Assembly (NCBI GenBank): GCA_950097015.1
Contig: CATNEN010000034.1
Coordinates: 2,705,501 to 2,769,500 of the forward strand
Source of the DNA: Macrostomum hystrix
Taxonomy: Eukaryota > Platyhelminthes > Macrostomidae
Direction of reading: 5' to 3'
Length of the DNA stretch: 64,000 nt
Part shown: positions 36,631 through 47,579 of the stretch, piece after piece
How the letters are laid out: each line of letters opens with the position of its first letter
Numbering within the stretch: position 1 is the stretch's first letter
Notes under the pieces: generated by a model
The model's database searches: none
The model's input: only the letters and a program-made list of their open reading frames with translations
What the model was told of the DNA's origin: nothing
Made by a program: the position numbers and the translations under genes

Positions 36631-37304
36631 TGTAATTGTCACTTATATTATTATTCTATATTATACTATCAGCTCAAGCCGATAATTTATATTCAATTTG
36701 CGCATATATTTAGCTTATTACAAACAATTATCTTGTTACTGATAGTATTTCTACTTGGCGTTTTGCCAAGCGAAATTGTGTTTCTTCTAACTAAAATGAG
36801 TTACATTTAATCTATGCTTCCTCTTGATTATTAGGTGCTATCAGCAAAAGCGAATCAAAAACTTCATTTTTAATGCCGCTTTGAGAGAAAGGCGACTGCA
36901 TTTGATTCCTAACTGCATTAAGCAAATTTTGTTTAAAATTTGTCCTTTTCTGCATTAAAAAGTTTTCTTTTCGTATTTTCGTAACATAAGTGCATTTTGC
37001 GCCTCTGATTTTGCATTGAGTTTTCATAATTTAAACGTAACCGATTTAGGCACGAGTACAGACTTTAGTATATCAACTGTATACAATAAATAATTTAATT
37101 TTCTTAGGACAGCTAAGATAAAGCTACAGATCATTTGGTAAAACATCCTTTGTTTAACATTCTACCCACTCATTTTTACTCTTCTCGTTCTTTTTTAAAT
37201 TTTCATTGAGTCCAAACTAGCACCTGATACAGCTTTTCCTTTATTAAATCCCAGTGTTTGAGTCCTCGCACCTTAATCCATAATTAATTATGCGTCTGGT
37301 ACCC

Positions 37305-37975
37305 CAAGCCCCATGTGTCCACTCCAATCCTCCATGTGTCTTCCCCAATCCTCATGTGTCCACTCCAATCCTCTACTCGTATGTGTCTTTCCCAATCTCC
37401 ATGTGTCTTCCCCAATCCCCATGTGTCTACCCTAATCCCCCTGTGTCTTCCCCAATCCCCTTGTGTCTTCCCCAATCCCCTTGTGTCCACTCCAATCCCC
37501 ATGTGTCCACTCCAATCCCCATGTTTCCACTCCAATCCCTATATGTCCACTCCAATCCCCATGTGTCTTCCCCAATCCCCATGTGTCCACTCCAATCCCC
37601 ATGTGTCTTCCCCAATCCCCTTGTGTCCACTCCAATCCCCATGTGTCTACCCCAATCCCCATGTGTCTACCCTAATCCCCTTGTTTCTTCCCCAATCCCC
37701 TTTTGTCTTCCCCAATCCCCTTGTGTCCACTCCAATCCCCATGTGTCCACTACAATCCCTATGTGTCCACTCCAATCCCCATGTTTCCACTCCAATCCCC
37801 ATGTGTCTACCCTAATCCCCTTGTGTCTTCCCCAATCCCCTTTTGTCTTCCCCAATCCCCTTGTGTCCACTCCAATCCCCATGTGTCCACTACAATCCCT
37901 ATGTGTCCACTCCAATCCCCATGTTTCCACTCCAATCCCTATGTGTCCACTCCAATCCCCATGTGTCTAATCGAA
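37305..37975 (+). repeat. 20-bp minisatellite before the small membrane protein gene
   Basis: About 34 copies of the type CCCCATGTGTCCACTCCAAT with CTTCCCCAAT and CTACCCTAAT variants. A block at about 37660-37800 recurs at 37800-37940. Confidence 0.95.
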
Positions 37976-38098
37976 TCCCTGTGTCTTCCTCAATCCCCCA
38001 TGGGGAGTACCCTACCCAACTCCCCCGGGTGTCTTACCCCAAACCCTCAATCCATCAATGCATTAGACATCAATTGATTAGCAAATATTGCAGCCGCC

Positions 38099-38425
38099 AT
38101 GTTGCTAGGCCAAGCCCTGCTTGCTAGCCCCATCGGGCAGGAGCTAAAGCGCGGTCGCCTGAGTCCGCACTTTGCCCGCATGCGCGTGGCCTACCGGTAC
38201 ATTGCCGGCATGGCCGTTCTCGCCGGCGTATGCGTCGCCGGCCTCAGCTTTCACCTGCAGCAGCCGGGTGTCGCCGCCGCATTTGAAGAAGCGCTAGCTA
38301 TGCGTCGATTGGAAGGCAATTACTCTAGGAATCGGGATCGGTTCCATATGCGCCGCCCAGTCACTCCGCCATTGCACACCCAACTGGCCTTTGAGACTGA
38401 CGCCGAGAGTAATAAAATTCTATGA
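38099..38425 (+). CDS. Small single-membrane-segment protein, possibly HIG1-domain-like
   Basis: A 108-aa open frame starts at an ATG in the strong context GCCGCCATG. A CAG acceptor-like site sits five bases before the ATG, so the 5' UTR may be spliced on. The segment GMAVLAGVCVAGLSF near residues 40-55 is a membrane helix candidate, preceded by basic residues including ARMRVAYRY. That order (short hydrophobic part, basic loop, RxRVAxx, helix) recalls the second half of HIG1-domain proteins of mitochondrial complexes III/IV assembly, but the glutamine of the family signature is not present. An upstream coding exon may be missing. The C-terminal tail is polar and unrecognised. An AATAAA at 38411 overlaps the last codons. 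I am sure it is GC-rich exon-like sequence, much less sure of family. Confidence 0.5.
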   Translation: MLLGQALLASPIGQELKRGRLSPHFARMRVAYRYIAGMAVLAGVCVAGLSFHLQQPGVAAAFEEALAMRRLEGNYSRNRDRFHMRRPVTPPLHTQLAFETDAESNKIL

Positions 38426-38722
38426 TTAATACTGTCTACTTATCTTAGTTGTGTTTAGCGAATTTACAAAAATACTCGCTTGATAAGAAAGCTTCACATA
38501 TTACTACATGCTGTTCCAGTTTAGTGTTTATCTTAAAATTATGCTAAGCTTTTGTGCTATGTGCATCTAGAGTATGCTTTTAATTTAAATATAATGTTCA
38601 TTCATCTGTATCCATTTGTATTTGTACATGAAGATAATTTTAATGCAACATCTACATATAGTGCATATCTAGCAAGGAAAATGTAATTACAAATCCAATG
38701 AGTTGCATCATAACCATAAGAG

Positions 38723-39015
38723 GTTGTAGCCTAGTGGTTAGGGCGTCGGACTCACAATTTGAAGGTCGGGGTTTCGATTCCCGACTCCGATGGAACAATT
38801 TGTGTCCTTTAGCAAGACACTTAACTCTGCGTTGCTTCAGTTCACCCAGCTGTTAAATGGGTACCAGCATTAGCTGGGATAATTGAAGGTGGGTGTGGCG
38901 TGGCCCCTCACTCCATGGACTGAACAGCTGTACGCAGCCTTGCGCAGATGCGCCACCCAAGAGCTGCGGCTGTGCTGTCGGCAGCACATCTGGTCCAATT
39001 GGGGCAGGTGTAATT
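38723..39015 (+). mobile_element. SINE-like element family A, best-preserved copy
   Basis: Head GTAGCCTAGTGGTTAGGGCG and GTTTCGATTCCCGACTCC, then GTCCTTTAGCAAGACACTTA, TCCATGGACTGAACAGCTG and GGCTGTGCTGTCGGCAGCAC, ending GGGGCAGGTGTAATTAATTA with a short AT tail. Confidence 0.8.
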
Positions 39016-39054
39016 AATTATTATTATAATTCTTAACCATATTTACCTATTGTT

Positions 39055-39132
39055 TATACTCAGCAACATTGAAAAGTTTGAATGTTGACCATCCGCGCGA
39101 GGGTGGAAACTTTTCAATGTTGCTGAATGTAT
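39055..39132. repeat. Imperfect inverted repeat with 24-base arms
   Basis: CAGCAACATTGAAAAGTTT on the left matches the reverse complement of AAACTTTTCAATGTTGCTG on the right, with a GC-rich loop. Outer TATAC/GTATA bases extend the stem. Confidence 0.8.
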
Positions 39133-41238
39133 ACACATAAGCTTGCCCTTTTGCTTGATTTGTCACACCACTAGTTTTGTCACACCATGCACTTCGACCA
39201 ATCAAGTTGAGTAGCAGGAAGTATCTCAGAACAAGGGCTTTGCCAAATATATTTCGCAGACTGTACTATACAGTCACGAAAATCTCAGAAATCACGAATT
39301 TAATTTCATGAACTTTAGGGCGAAGCCCTACATTCTAACCATAGACGAAATAAAATTAACTAAAATCGTTATTCGTGCGTCTAATTTATTTGGATCGTTT
39401 ATTTGGCTCGGGCGAAATGAACAGCTTTAACATTGGACGATAGATTTATTTTAAGCGGCCAAACGGGGTATAAATAACGTAGCTTATAGGCAAGTTACTT
39501 GATCCGAGTAGCATGGCTCGAGAACTATACTGACTTGACTGCGACAACAGTTTGTAACGCAATGATGTCAATTTACTCAATTTTTAATGAAACAGGAGTG
39601 ATAACCGATTCACTCTATGGCTTTGATCAATTAACAGGTAAAAAAAGAAATAAAAGAAAGAATTTTATTCACCCTAATTTGATTAAAGGGAGCCAAGTTG
39701 CAAAGTTGATTGCAGGATTCTGCGCAGTTAAACAAATATCACTAGGTTTGCTACACTTTCCGGTGGCAAATCGTCAATTACAAACTCCATTCGTTCCTTT
39801 CAAGTTATCTGTAATAGGATTACGCGCTTCTAAAATCAAATAAATAGGGTTTATAAACATTACTTTGCATTTTTTGTACTGCCATATTAGAATTTAATTT
39901 CTTATCGGTATTCGAATCGAGCTATTGCTGTGCTGTGCCTTATCCCTGATCCATGCTACGTTCGGGTCGGTTTTAAATCCCGCATAAGCGTGCTGCTAAA
40001 TAACTTCAAATGTGCTGAACAATCAACACTAAACATATATTATACATTTAAGTTTTTTTCTGATTCAACCTTTTCTATCAAGCGAAAAAATCTTACGAAA
40101 TCCTTTATGTTGATAGGCATAGGCCTAGGCCTATTTTTCCTTTTGCCACAAATTTCGATAAGCTTTATTGATTTCACTGTTGATCGGGTCTCGATTTTAG
40201 TTTTTATTTATTGAGCCTGGAAATCTTTAAGTCTTAATTTGACCTGTGCCATATTTCATGTTTTCTGATGACTTGACTCAGATGTCTATTATTGCTGATT
40301 TAGATAGAACAAATGATTCCTAGGGCCTAATGAGAAGTAATTTCGTTGAAAACCATGCACATGGCATATCAGTGGCAAGTTGAAATGCTAATGCCAGCTT
40401 GTCTAAATAAATTAATAAGGCATCTAATAGTGAATTTGTGATGATTTTTTTCATTTAGCGAGGCCCTTTATCTTTAAAGTTTATTTTTGGTAAATGCTTT
40501 AGAAGCATATATATTATCATAGTATGGTTATGGGTCAAGCAAGATTTTTATAACATGAAAGCCTATTGTAATTATCCACAATTATACTATACACAAGAGC
40601 AACAAATATTCAGTATGAAAATTAAGTGAGGAAGCCAACAGGGGGTCTGTGTAAACAAACACCAAAAAATGAAATGGGACCACAATGGACTACATTAGAA
40701 CAGAGGCAGTAGATTTTAAATATTCTATTTTTTATTTAGCTTTAAGAGCTCTGCTGATTTCTATTTAATATTTGTCCTAATTAGGCCCCTAAAGCCTCAG
40801 CTTAAATACTTAAAAGTAACAGATTTTTTTACTTGTAATAGCAGAGAGCTATAGTTTTTAATTGAATGAGTTTTTAGTTTCATTTTTCATATTTTCATTA
40901 TCTTATATAATATAGTTTTGTGTGCAAGAAAAATATTTGATAGACCCAGAAGATAACCCATGATAGACTAAATTATTACTTCTATGAATCATTTGGCATT
41001 CTTTTTTAATTGTTCCTTAAACTGTTTTTCTGAAAACTTTCATTTCAAATCAATACAATAAGTTGGAATTTAGATCAATAAGGTTGCTTTTTTTACTTAA
41101 CAAACTAGGGCTGCTTCTTAGGTTCTGGGGAACTTGTCTATGGCAAATGTTCAGTGTGGGGAGAGATAAAAGCAAAAATGGTTAGGAGTGTCTATGGCCA
41201 AAATGGATAAGCTGTTTAGCAGGAGAGGTATTAGCAAA

Positions 41239-41260
41239 TTTCTAGAGGCTGTGGATCAGA
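41239..41260 (+). pseudogene. Fragment matching PSMC4 exon 1
   Basis: Twenty-two bases from TTTCTAGAGG to GGATCAGA are identical to 42816-42837 in PSMC4, read in a frame giving FLEAVDQ; 29 of 33 bases match if extended. The surrounding sequence shows no further similarity that I can see. Confidence 0.4.
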
Positions 41261-42521
41261 GCAAACATGCTCTACTAATTTTCTATGATTTACTAACAGA
41301 CACTTTAAGTCCATTAACACCAGGAGGCTGCCCAGTAGCACTGTTATTTATTGTGGATCTAAACTCCATTACTATTACCCCTGCTGAATTTTTGACACAC
41401 AATTTGGCAGAATTTGGACACAACATTTGATGCTCATCATATCATTGTTTCCAAATGTTTAAATGTTTACCATTGTTTCAAAATGATTTCCCAATGTTCT
41501 TGCATAGATTGGAAATGAAACTTTTCAGAAAAACAATTTAATGAATGATTTGGAAAGAATGCCAATCATTTTTTTAATTTAGGAATATGTGAGTTTTGAG
41601 TGCTTTAGTGTTGCATTATAGAAAGCTTCCCTTTCTAAAATTGTCTTTATAGTTACTGTGCAATCGGCTAATTCTTTAGTTGTAACAAATGTGGGATTTA
41701 ACAGCTAAGGGATATTTTCATAGATGGTACCTGGTATACCTTCACCATGGCGTACATAGTCTAACTAGTCTTAATTAGTGACATTAATTTAGATCTAGCT
41801 AGACTCTTCTAGATGAAAATGGTATATTAGTATTTAAGAATAAAAAGAAACATAGGCTACTCTCCATTTATATTTAGTTCATGTGCTAGACTTAAGAAAA
41901 ATGTAACTTGTTTAATATTAGCAACAATAATAAGCATTTTTGCTTCTTGACCCATTGACCAAACCTCCAAGGGGCTGAAGTAAACAAGATTTTTTTATAT
42001 TTTAAAGGTAAAATATAAAAAACACAAAAATATTTAAAGAAATAGTTTTGAAGCACAAAGTACAAAATGATATACATTTTTACCTGAAAATGTTTCATTT
42101 GTTTTGTATGTAATAAATACGTTTTTATACAATTTTTTAGATTTTCTTTGTTTGTCCTCAGGTTAAACATTCTTGTTATTATTTTTTTTGCCAATTTTAC
42201 TATAAATTTCTATAGACAGTCCTTAGTGAATTCCAATAGTACTGAACTTGCATTCTAATAAATAATTGTCTACCCATACATTTGTCATACAATTAGATGT
42301 GCTAGAAATTAATTAGGGAAAAATATGATTTAGTAAGTATGTAGTTGGAAAATTATGTATTTCTTTCAGAATCACTATCTACCTTTTAGTTATTAAGTGT
42401 GTTTAAGCAATTATTTAACATGTGAATTTCAACAATTATCTAATGCACTCCACAGAGAAACTATTACAAGAGAAGTTTGTAAATTAAATAAACATTCAGT
42501 GCAACTGAACAGTAAATAAGC

Positions 42522-44641
42522 ATGGAAGAGATCGGTCTACCGCCGTCTGGCTCAGACAAGGAGCTATCAGACTTGTCCTTGGCCGCCGACTCGGCTATCC
42601 GGCCAGGCAGCGGTCTGTCCTCTGTGCCGGCCGACCCAACCCAGCTGGACTCTGACGACCTGTTTGTTAGACTGAAGCGCCTGCAGCGCGAATTGGAATT
42701 CTTAGACGTGCAGGAGAGCTATGTTAAAGACGAGCAGAAAAACCTCAAGAAGGAGTTCCTGCACGCCCAGGAGGAGGTGAAGCGAATCCAGAGTGTGCCG
42801 CTGGTCATTGGCCAGTTTCTAGAGGCTGTGGATCAGAACTACGGCATAGTTGGCTCAACCACCGGCTCCAACTATTATGTTCGCATTCTGAGCACCCTGG
42901 ATCGCGAGTCCCTACGCCCCAGCGCGTCGGTAGCCCTGCACAAGCACAGCAACGCCCTGGTCGATGTCTTACCGCCTGAGGCCGACTCAAGCATCAGCAT
43001 GCTGTCGGCGGATGAGAAGCCCGACGTAACCTACGCCGACATTGGCGGCATGGACATTCAGAAACAGGAGGTGCGCGAAGCTGTCGAACTGCCTCTGACG
43101 CATTTTGAGCTCTATCGACAGATTGGCATCGATCCGCCGCGCGGTGTGCTAATGTTCGGACCGCCTGGTGAGTTGAAATCACTTTTGCACATTTGTCCTA
43201 TATTTCGTTTTTACATCTGTGGATCCTACTTCGAAATCCCTAAAGTATTAGTAAAATTTAACTATTTTCTATTTATTTTCCTATTTTTGAAATCCCACTC
43301 TTGTTCTCAGCTTCAAGTGTCCATCACTATCTCTAGATTTCCAATTTTATTTGTCATAATTTTAAGATTTGTACGAGTATCTATTATCCTCATTTGAGAC
43401 GCCACTTAAATGACAATGCATGACATTTTTTGTCTTCCCATCCTAAATCTCACCTTTTATTCTGCTCATTTTATGAGCCAATCGCTAGATTCTCCTCATA
43501 TCGAATCCCCTTTCCATTGTCCTCACTTCAAAATATCCCATCGTAATTCTCATCAATTCAAATTTCATCCCGATTCGCCTCATTCTAAAATATTATCCTT
43601 GATTCTCCTCAGTTTGAAATTCAATTAACAGATTCTCTTGATTTCGAAACACCATCCACATTGTCCTTATTTTAAAATATCCCATCGTACTTCTCCTCAA
43701 TTCAACTTGCATATTCTCTTTATTTTAAAATCCCATCATAAATTATCATTTTGAAATTCTATTCTCAGATACTTTTAATATCAAAAACCCACCCACGTTG
43801 TCCTTATTTTAAAATATTCCATCGTTATTTCTTCGTTTTGAAGTCCCACCAATTCACCCACCCAATGCCATCCTAATTGTCTTTATTTGTTTAAATTCTA
43901 TTAGATTCTTATCATTTTAAATCATATAAATCATATCCATTCGCGATAGTAAATTCCTATTTTTATTGATCAATTTGGAAATAAAAGAACCATTTATTGA
44001 ACCCCGCAGGCACTGGCAAGACCATGCTGGCCAAAGCGGTAGCGCATCACACCACCGCCTCTTTCATTCGCGTTGTCGGCAGCGAGTTTGTTCAGAAATA
44101 CTTGGGCGAAGGTCCGCGCATGGTGCGCGACGTATTCAGGCTGGCTAAAGAGAACGCACCCGCCATCATCTTTATAGACGAAGTTGACGCCATCGCCACT
44201 AAACGATTCGACGCCCAGACTGGCGCCGATCGCGAAGTCCAACGCATCCTACTGGAGCTGCTGAACCAGATGGACGGATTCGACCAGACTGTCAACGTCA
44301 AGGTGATCATGGCCACTAACCGGGCCGACACCCTCGACCCGGCCCTGCTCCGCCCGGGTCGGCTAGATCGAAAAATCGAATTCCCGATGCCCGATAGGCG
44401 GCAGAAGCGTCTGATCTTTCAAACCATCGCCGGCAAGATGAACCTGTCAGATGAAGTCGATCTTGAAGACTACGTTGCCAGGCCGGATAAGATCACCGGC
44501 GCTGACATCAACGCCATCTGCCAGGAGGCCGGCATGCAGGCGGTGCGAGAGAATCGCTACGTTGTGCTGCCCAAGGACTTCGAGAAGGGCTACAAGGCCA
44601 GCCTGAAGAAGGATACGCAGGATTTGGAGTTCTACAATTGA
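42522..44641 (+). CDS. PSMC4: 26S proteasome regulatory ATPase Rpt3 (PSMC4)
   Basis: Two exons, 42522-43167 and 44010-44641, join to 425 aa (human 418). It is one of six AAA+ ATPases in the base of the 19S particle that unfolds ubiquitinated substrates and opens the 20S gate. Visible parts: an N-terminal coiled coil (about residues 45-95), the OB segment with [19 protein letters not shown], Walker A GPPGTGKT at 213-220, Walker [10 protein letters not shown], the sensor [17 protein letters not shown], and a C-terminal Phe-Tyr-Asn that fits the HbYX gate-opening motif. The single intron interrupts the Walker A codons. AATAAA is at 44827-44832. The 19S deubiquitinase gene PSMD14 follows 1.2 kb downstream on the same strand. 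Confidence 0.97.
43390..43975 (+). repeat. Decayed minisatellite in PSMC4 intron
   Basis: Loose units near 30 bases alternating ATTCTCCTCA or TTGTCCTTA with TTTTAAAATATCCCATC. Copies differ by many bases, unlike the homogeneous arrays elsewhere. Confidence 0.65.
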
Positions 44642-45264
44642 TTGTGCTTTACTTATTCAGTCCTTATTATTTGCGCAGTTGTGCACTTTATACCTGTGCC
44701 CCGCCCCCCCAAACGTACTATTAGTAAACATTGGCCAACTAAGATTGTCGGAAGAAAACGTGTTGACTCAATTTATTACAGTTGCTAAGAGAGACAAACC
44801 AGCGCAGTTTTAACCTATGCTATTGAAATAAAAACTTGTGTTATTTTTTGTTGTGCAAATTTTCTGTTAGGTTTGGCGCCATGCATTTTTGTATGCTCTA
44901 TTCATTAGCTTATTACTGCCTATGTCAGTAATCATAATTATATTATTCGTATTTAATTTTGTGACACCGGGATACCTTGTTATAAACCAATAGGGGAAAA
45001 CTACTTTTCTACGTAACGCCATTCTACAAAGTCTAAAGAGATAAGATAAAAGCAATGAAAAATCTAATACAAATAAATTAAATAATTCCGCTGTCTAGCA
45101 CGTTTGTCAAAATGTGTTTGCTTTATTTACTTAGCGCTATAGTTTTCTTTCTTTTCTCTCATACAAGGACGACAATAGGATGTCTAAAACTTCAGGTTCA
45201 GTATTTTCTTGCTATGGCAATCACATCCCAAGATTACCAGCCCGCATAAAACCCCCAATTCTCC

Positions 45265-45757
45265 CGAATGAAATCCCCAGATTGCACAGCCACCCCGCAT
45301 CAAATCCCCAGATTGCCCAGCCACCCCGCATCAAATCCCCAGATTGCACAGCCACCCCGCATCAAATCCCCAGATTGCACAGCCACCCCGCATCAAATCC
45401 CCAGATTGCACAGCCACCCTGCATCAAATCCCCAGATTGCACAGCCACCCTGCATCAAATCCCCAGATTGCACAGCCACCCCGCATCAAATCCCCAGATT
45501 GCACAGCCACCCCGCATCAAATCCCCAGATTGCACAGCCACCCCGCATCAAATCCCCAGATTGCACAGCCATCCCGCATCAAATCCCCAGATTGCACAGC
45601 CACCCCGCATCAAATCCCCAGATTGCACAGCCACCCCGCATCAAATCCCCAGATTGCACAGCCACCCCGCATCAAATCCCCAGATTGCACAGCCACCCCG
45701 CATCAAATCCCCAGATTGCACAGCCACCCCGCATCAAATCCCCAGATTGCACAGCGA
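45265..45757 (+). repeat. 31-bp minisatellite directly upstream of PSMD14
   Basis: About 16 copies joining CCCCAGATTGCACAGCCACC and CCGCATCAAAT, almost identical to each other. It ends about 118 bases before the PSMD14 ATG. Confidence 0.97.
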
Positions 45758-45874
45758 CCTGTCATCTCAGTGTGTTATTTTTCATTGCAGCAATATTCAC
45801 ACTGTTATAGAGACAGCACAAAGCTCAGATTTGCTATTGAAATCACCTGCCACCTGTATTAAATCTCCAGTACA

Positions 45875-47328
45875 ATGGATCGTTTGCTTCGGCTAGGCGC
45901 AGCTGGCGGCCTTGGCTCCCTCGGCCAGGCAGCGGCACCCTCTGACGGCCCGATGCCGGACACAGCCGAGCAGGTCTACATTAGCTCGCTGGCCCTGTTG
46001 AAGATGCTGAAGCACGGACGCGCCGGCGTGCCCATGGAGGTGATGGGCCTAATGCTTGGAGAGTTTGTTGACGACTACACTGTGACGGTAGTTGACGTAT
46101 TTGCTATGCCACAGTCGGGCACTGGAGTGTCTGTGGAGGCCGTGGATCCAGTCTTTCAGGTTAGCTGTCGATTGTCTCTTTTTTCTAATTTCTATCTCAA
46201 GCACCAATCAAATTTATTGCGCATCCGTAATTGAGTCCATGCATTTTAAATCTACTACTAACGATAGATAGAAATCACACCCTAGGCAGTGGCACAGTCG
46301 CAGCTATTCCAAAGTCTGCGTTCAGCTGTTCAGTCCATGGACTGGAGCATTAGAGAATTAAGAGTCTTGCTCGAAGACTCAAACGTTTCCCTTTTTGTGA
46401 GATTCGAACTCCTGACCACTTAGTTAAAAGTCCAAAGCTCTAACCACTGGGCTACAAGCTACCTTATTACTACCTTATGCTATGCTTATGCTTACAAACA
46501 GTAGTTTGTTGAGCGTTTTTGACATTTTTGTCTAATACAACAAAATGTCACTTTACTAATCGCATCAGTGAAGCATCTAAAATACAAAAAATGACTACTT
46601 GCAATCAGTAGCTAGTAAAGCGTTTCTGCCGTCTATTTAAAACGAGCTATCCTAACAATTTGAATTCGCAGGCCAAGATGTTGGACATGCTGAAGCAGAC
46701 TGGTAGGCCAGAGATGGTAGTGGGCTGGTATCATTCGCATCCCGGCTTCGGCTGCTGGCTATCAGGCGTCGATGTCAACACCCAGCAGAGCTTCGAGGCG
46801 CTGTCCGAGCGCGCCGTAGCTGTTGTTGTCGATCCGATTCAGTCGGTGAAGGGCAAAGTGGTGATTGACGCATTCCGCCTGATCAATACCAACATGGTGA
46901 TGCTGGGCCAGGAGCCGCGCCAGACCACTAGCAACATTGGCCACCTGAACAAGCCTTCAATACAGGCTCTGATTCATGGTCTGAATAGGAACTACTATTC
47001 TATACCCATCAACTTTCGCAAGAACCGCCTAGAGCAGGCGATGCTGATGAATCTGAACAAGCGCAGCTGGCAGGACGGCTTAGCTCTGTGCGATTTCACT
47101 CGACACTGTCGCGACAACGAGTCCACGGTCAAGGCTATGCTGGATCTGACCAAATCCTATCACAAGGCGCTTGAGGATGAGCGCGAGATGACCAAGGAAC
47201 AGTTGGCCGTAAAAAATGTTGGTAAAATTGATCCGAAGCGTCACCTAGAGGAGCAGGTGGACGGCCTGATGACGGCTAACATTAGCCAGTGCCTGGGCGC
47301 TATGCTGCACTCTGTTGTGTTCAAGTAG
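45875..47328 (+). CDS. PSMD14: 26S proteasome deubiquitinase Rpn11 (PSMD14)
   Basis: Two exons, 45875-46159 and 46672-47328, join to 313 aa (human 310). Rpn11 is the zinc metalloprotease in the 19S lid that removes ubiquitin chains en bloc as substrates enter. The JAMM motif is complete: catalytic Glu55 in [11 protein letters not shown], His116 and His118 in WYHSHPGFG, Ser126 and Asp129 in WLSGVD. The ending AMLHSVVFK is typical. Donor GTTAGC is non-consensus after GT. The intron contains a reverse SINE-like remnant. A 31-bp minisatellite lies directly upstream, followed by an acceptor-like TTTTTCATTGCAG about 80 bases before the ATG, suggesting a spliced 5' UTR. AATAAA at 47568-47573. Confidence 0.97.
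46280..46465 (-). mobile_element. SINE-like family A remnant in PSMD14 intron
   Basis: Reverse orientation: GCTCTAACCACTGGGCTACA is the complement of the tRNA-like A-box region, GATTCGAAC of the B-box, and CAGTCCATGGACTG marks the body. The order agrees with the forward copies. Confidence 0.65.
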
Positions 47329-47579
47329 GCATTTGTTTCTATCCTCAACTCACCCTATGTTGCTTATGCTAACTAATTCGGCATATACGGTCTGTGAACT
47401 ATTAAAGAAACTGTGGCTGACTGGAAAGAACTAATATCTGCACCTGTGCGTCCTTATGTTGAATGCTTATCATATGTTAATTTCTTTATTATCTCCATAC
47501 CAGTGCCGCTTGTTACCTGATATACCAACCCGCCCGAACTATTCAGCACTTTTTTCAAGCAGAACTTAATAAATTTGTT

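Larger units (their letters stand above)
38430..42515. other. Intergenic region before PSMC4
   Basis: AT-rich. It holds a SINE (38723-39015), an inverted repeat (39055-39132) and a 22-base match to PSMC4 (41239). Frames near 39.5 and 39.9 kb lack ATG-supported starts or coding composition and are not called. Confidence 0.5.

Noticed and set aside
36022-36810. 262-aa frame with LPACLPACLP repeats
   Set aside because: Wrong frame of the last Zwilch-like exon followed by the CTGN microsatellite.
38723-38800. Functional tRNA gene
   Set aside because: A and B boxes are present, but the sequence continues into a shared SINE body and other copies carry damaged heads; no convincing full cloverleaf.
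39499-39843. 114-aa frame
   Set aside because: It begins at a non-ATG codon, is AT-rich like the spacer and has no recognised domain.
41188-41430. 80-aa frame containing FLEAVDQ
   Set aside because: Only the 22-base match is PSMC4-like; the rest has no similarity, so it is noted as a fragment, not a gene.
45180-45896. 238-aa frame upstream of PSMD14
   Set aside because: Comes from the 31-bp array and reads PSMD14 exon 1 in the wrong frame.
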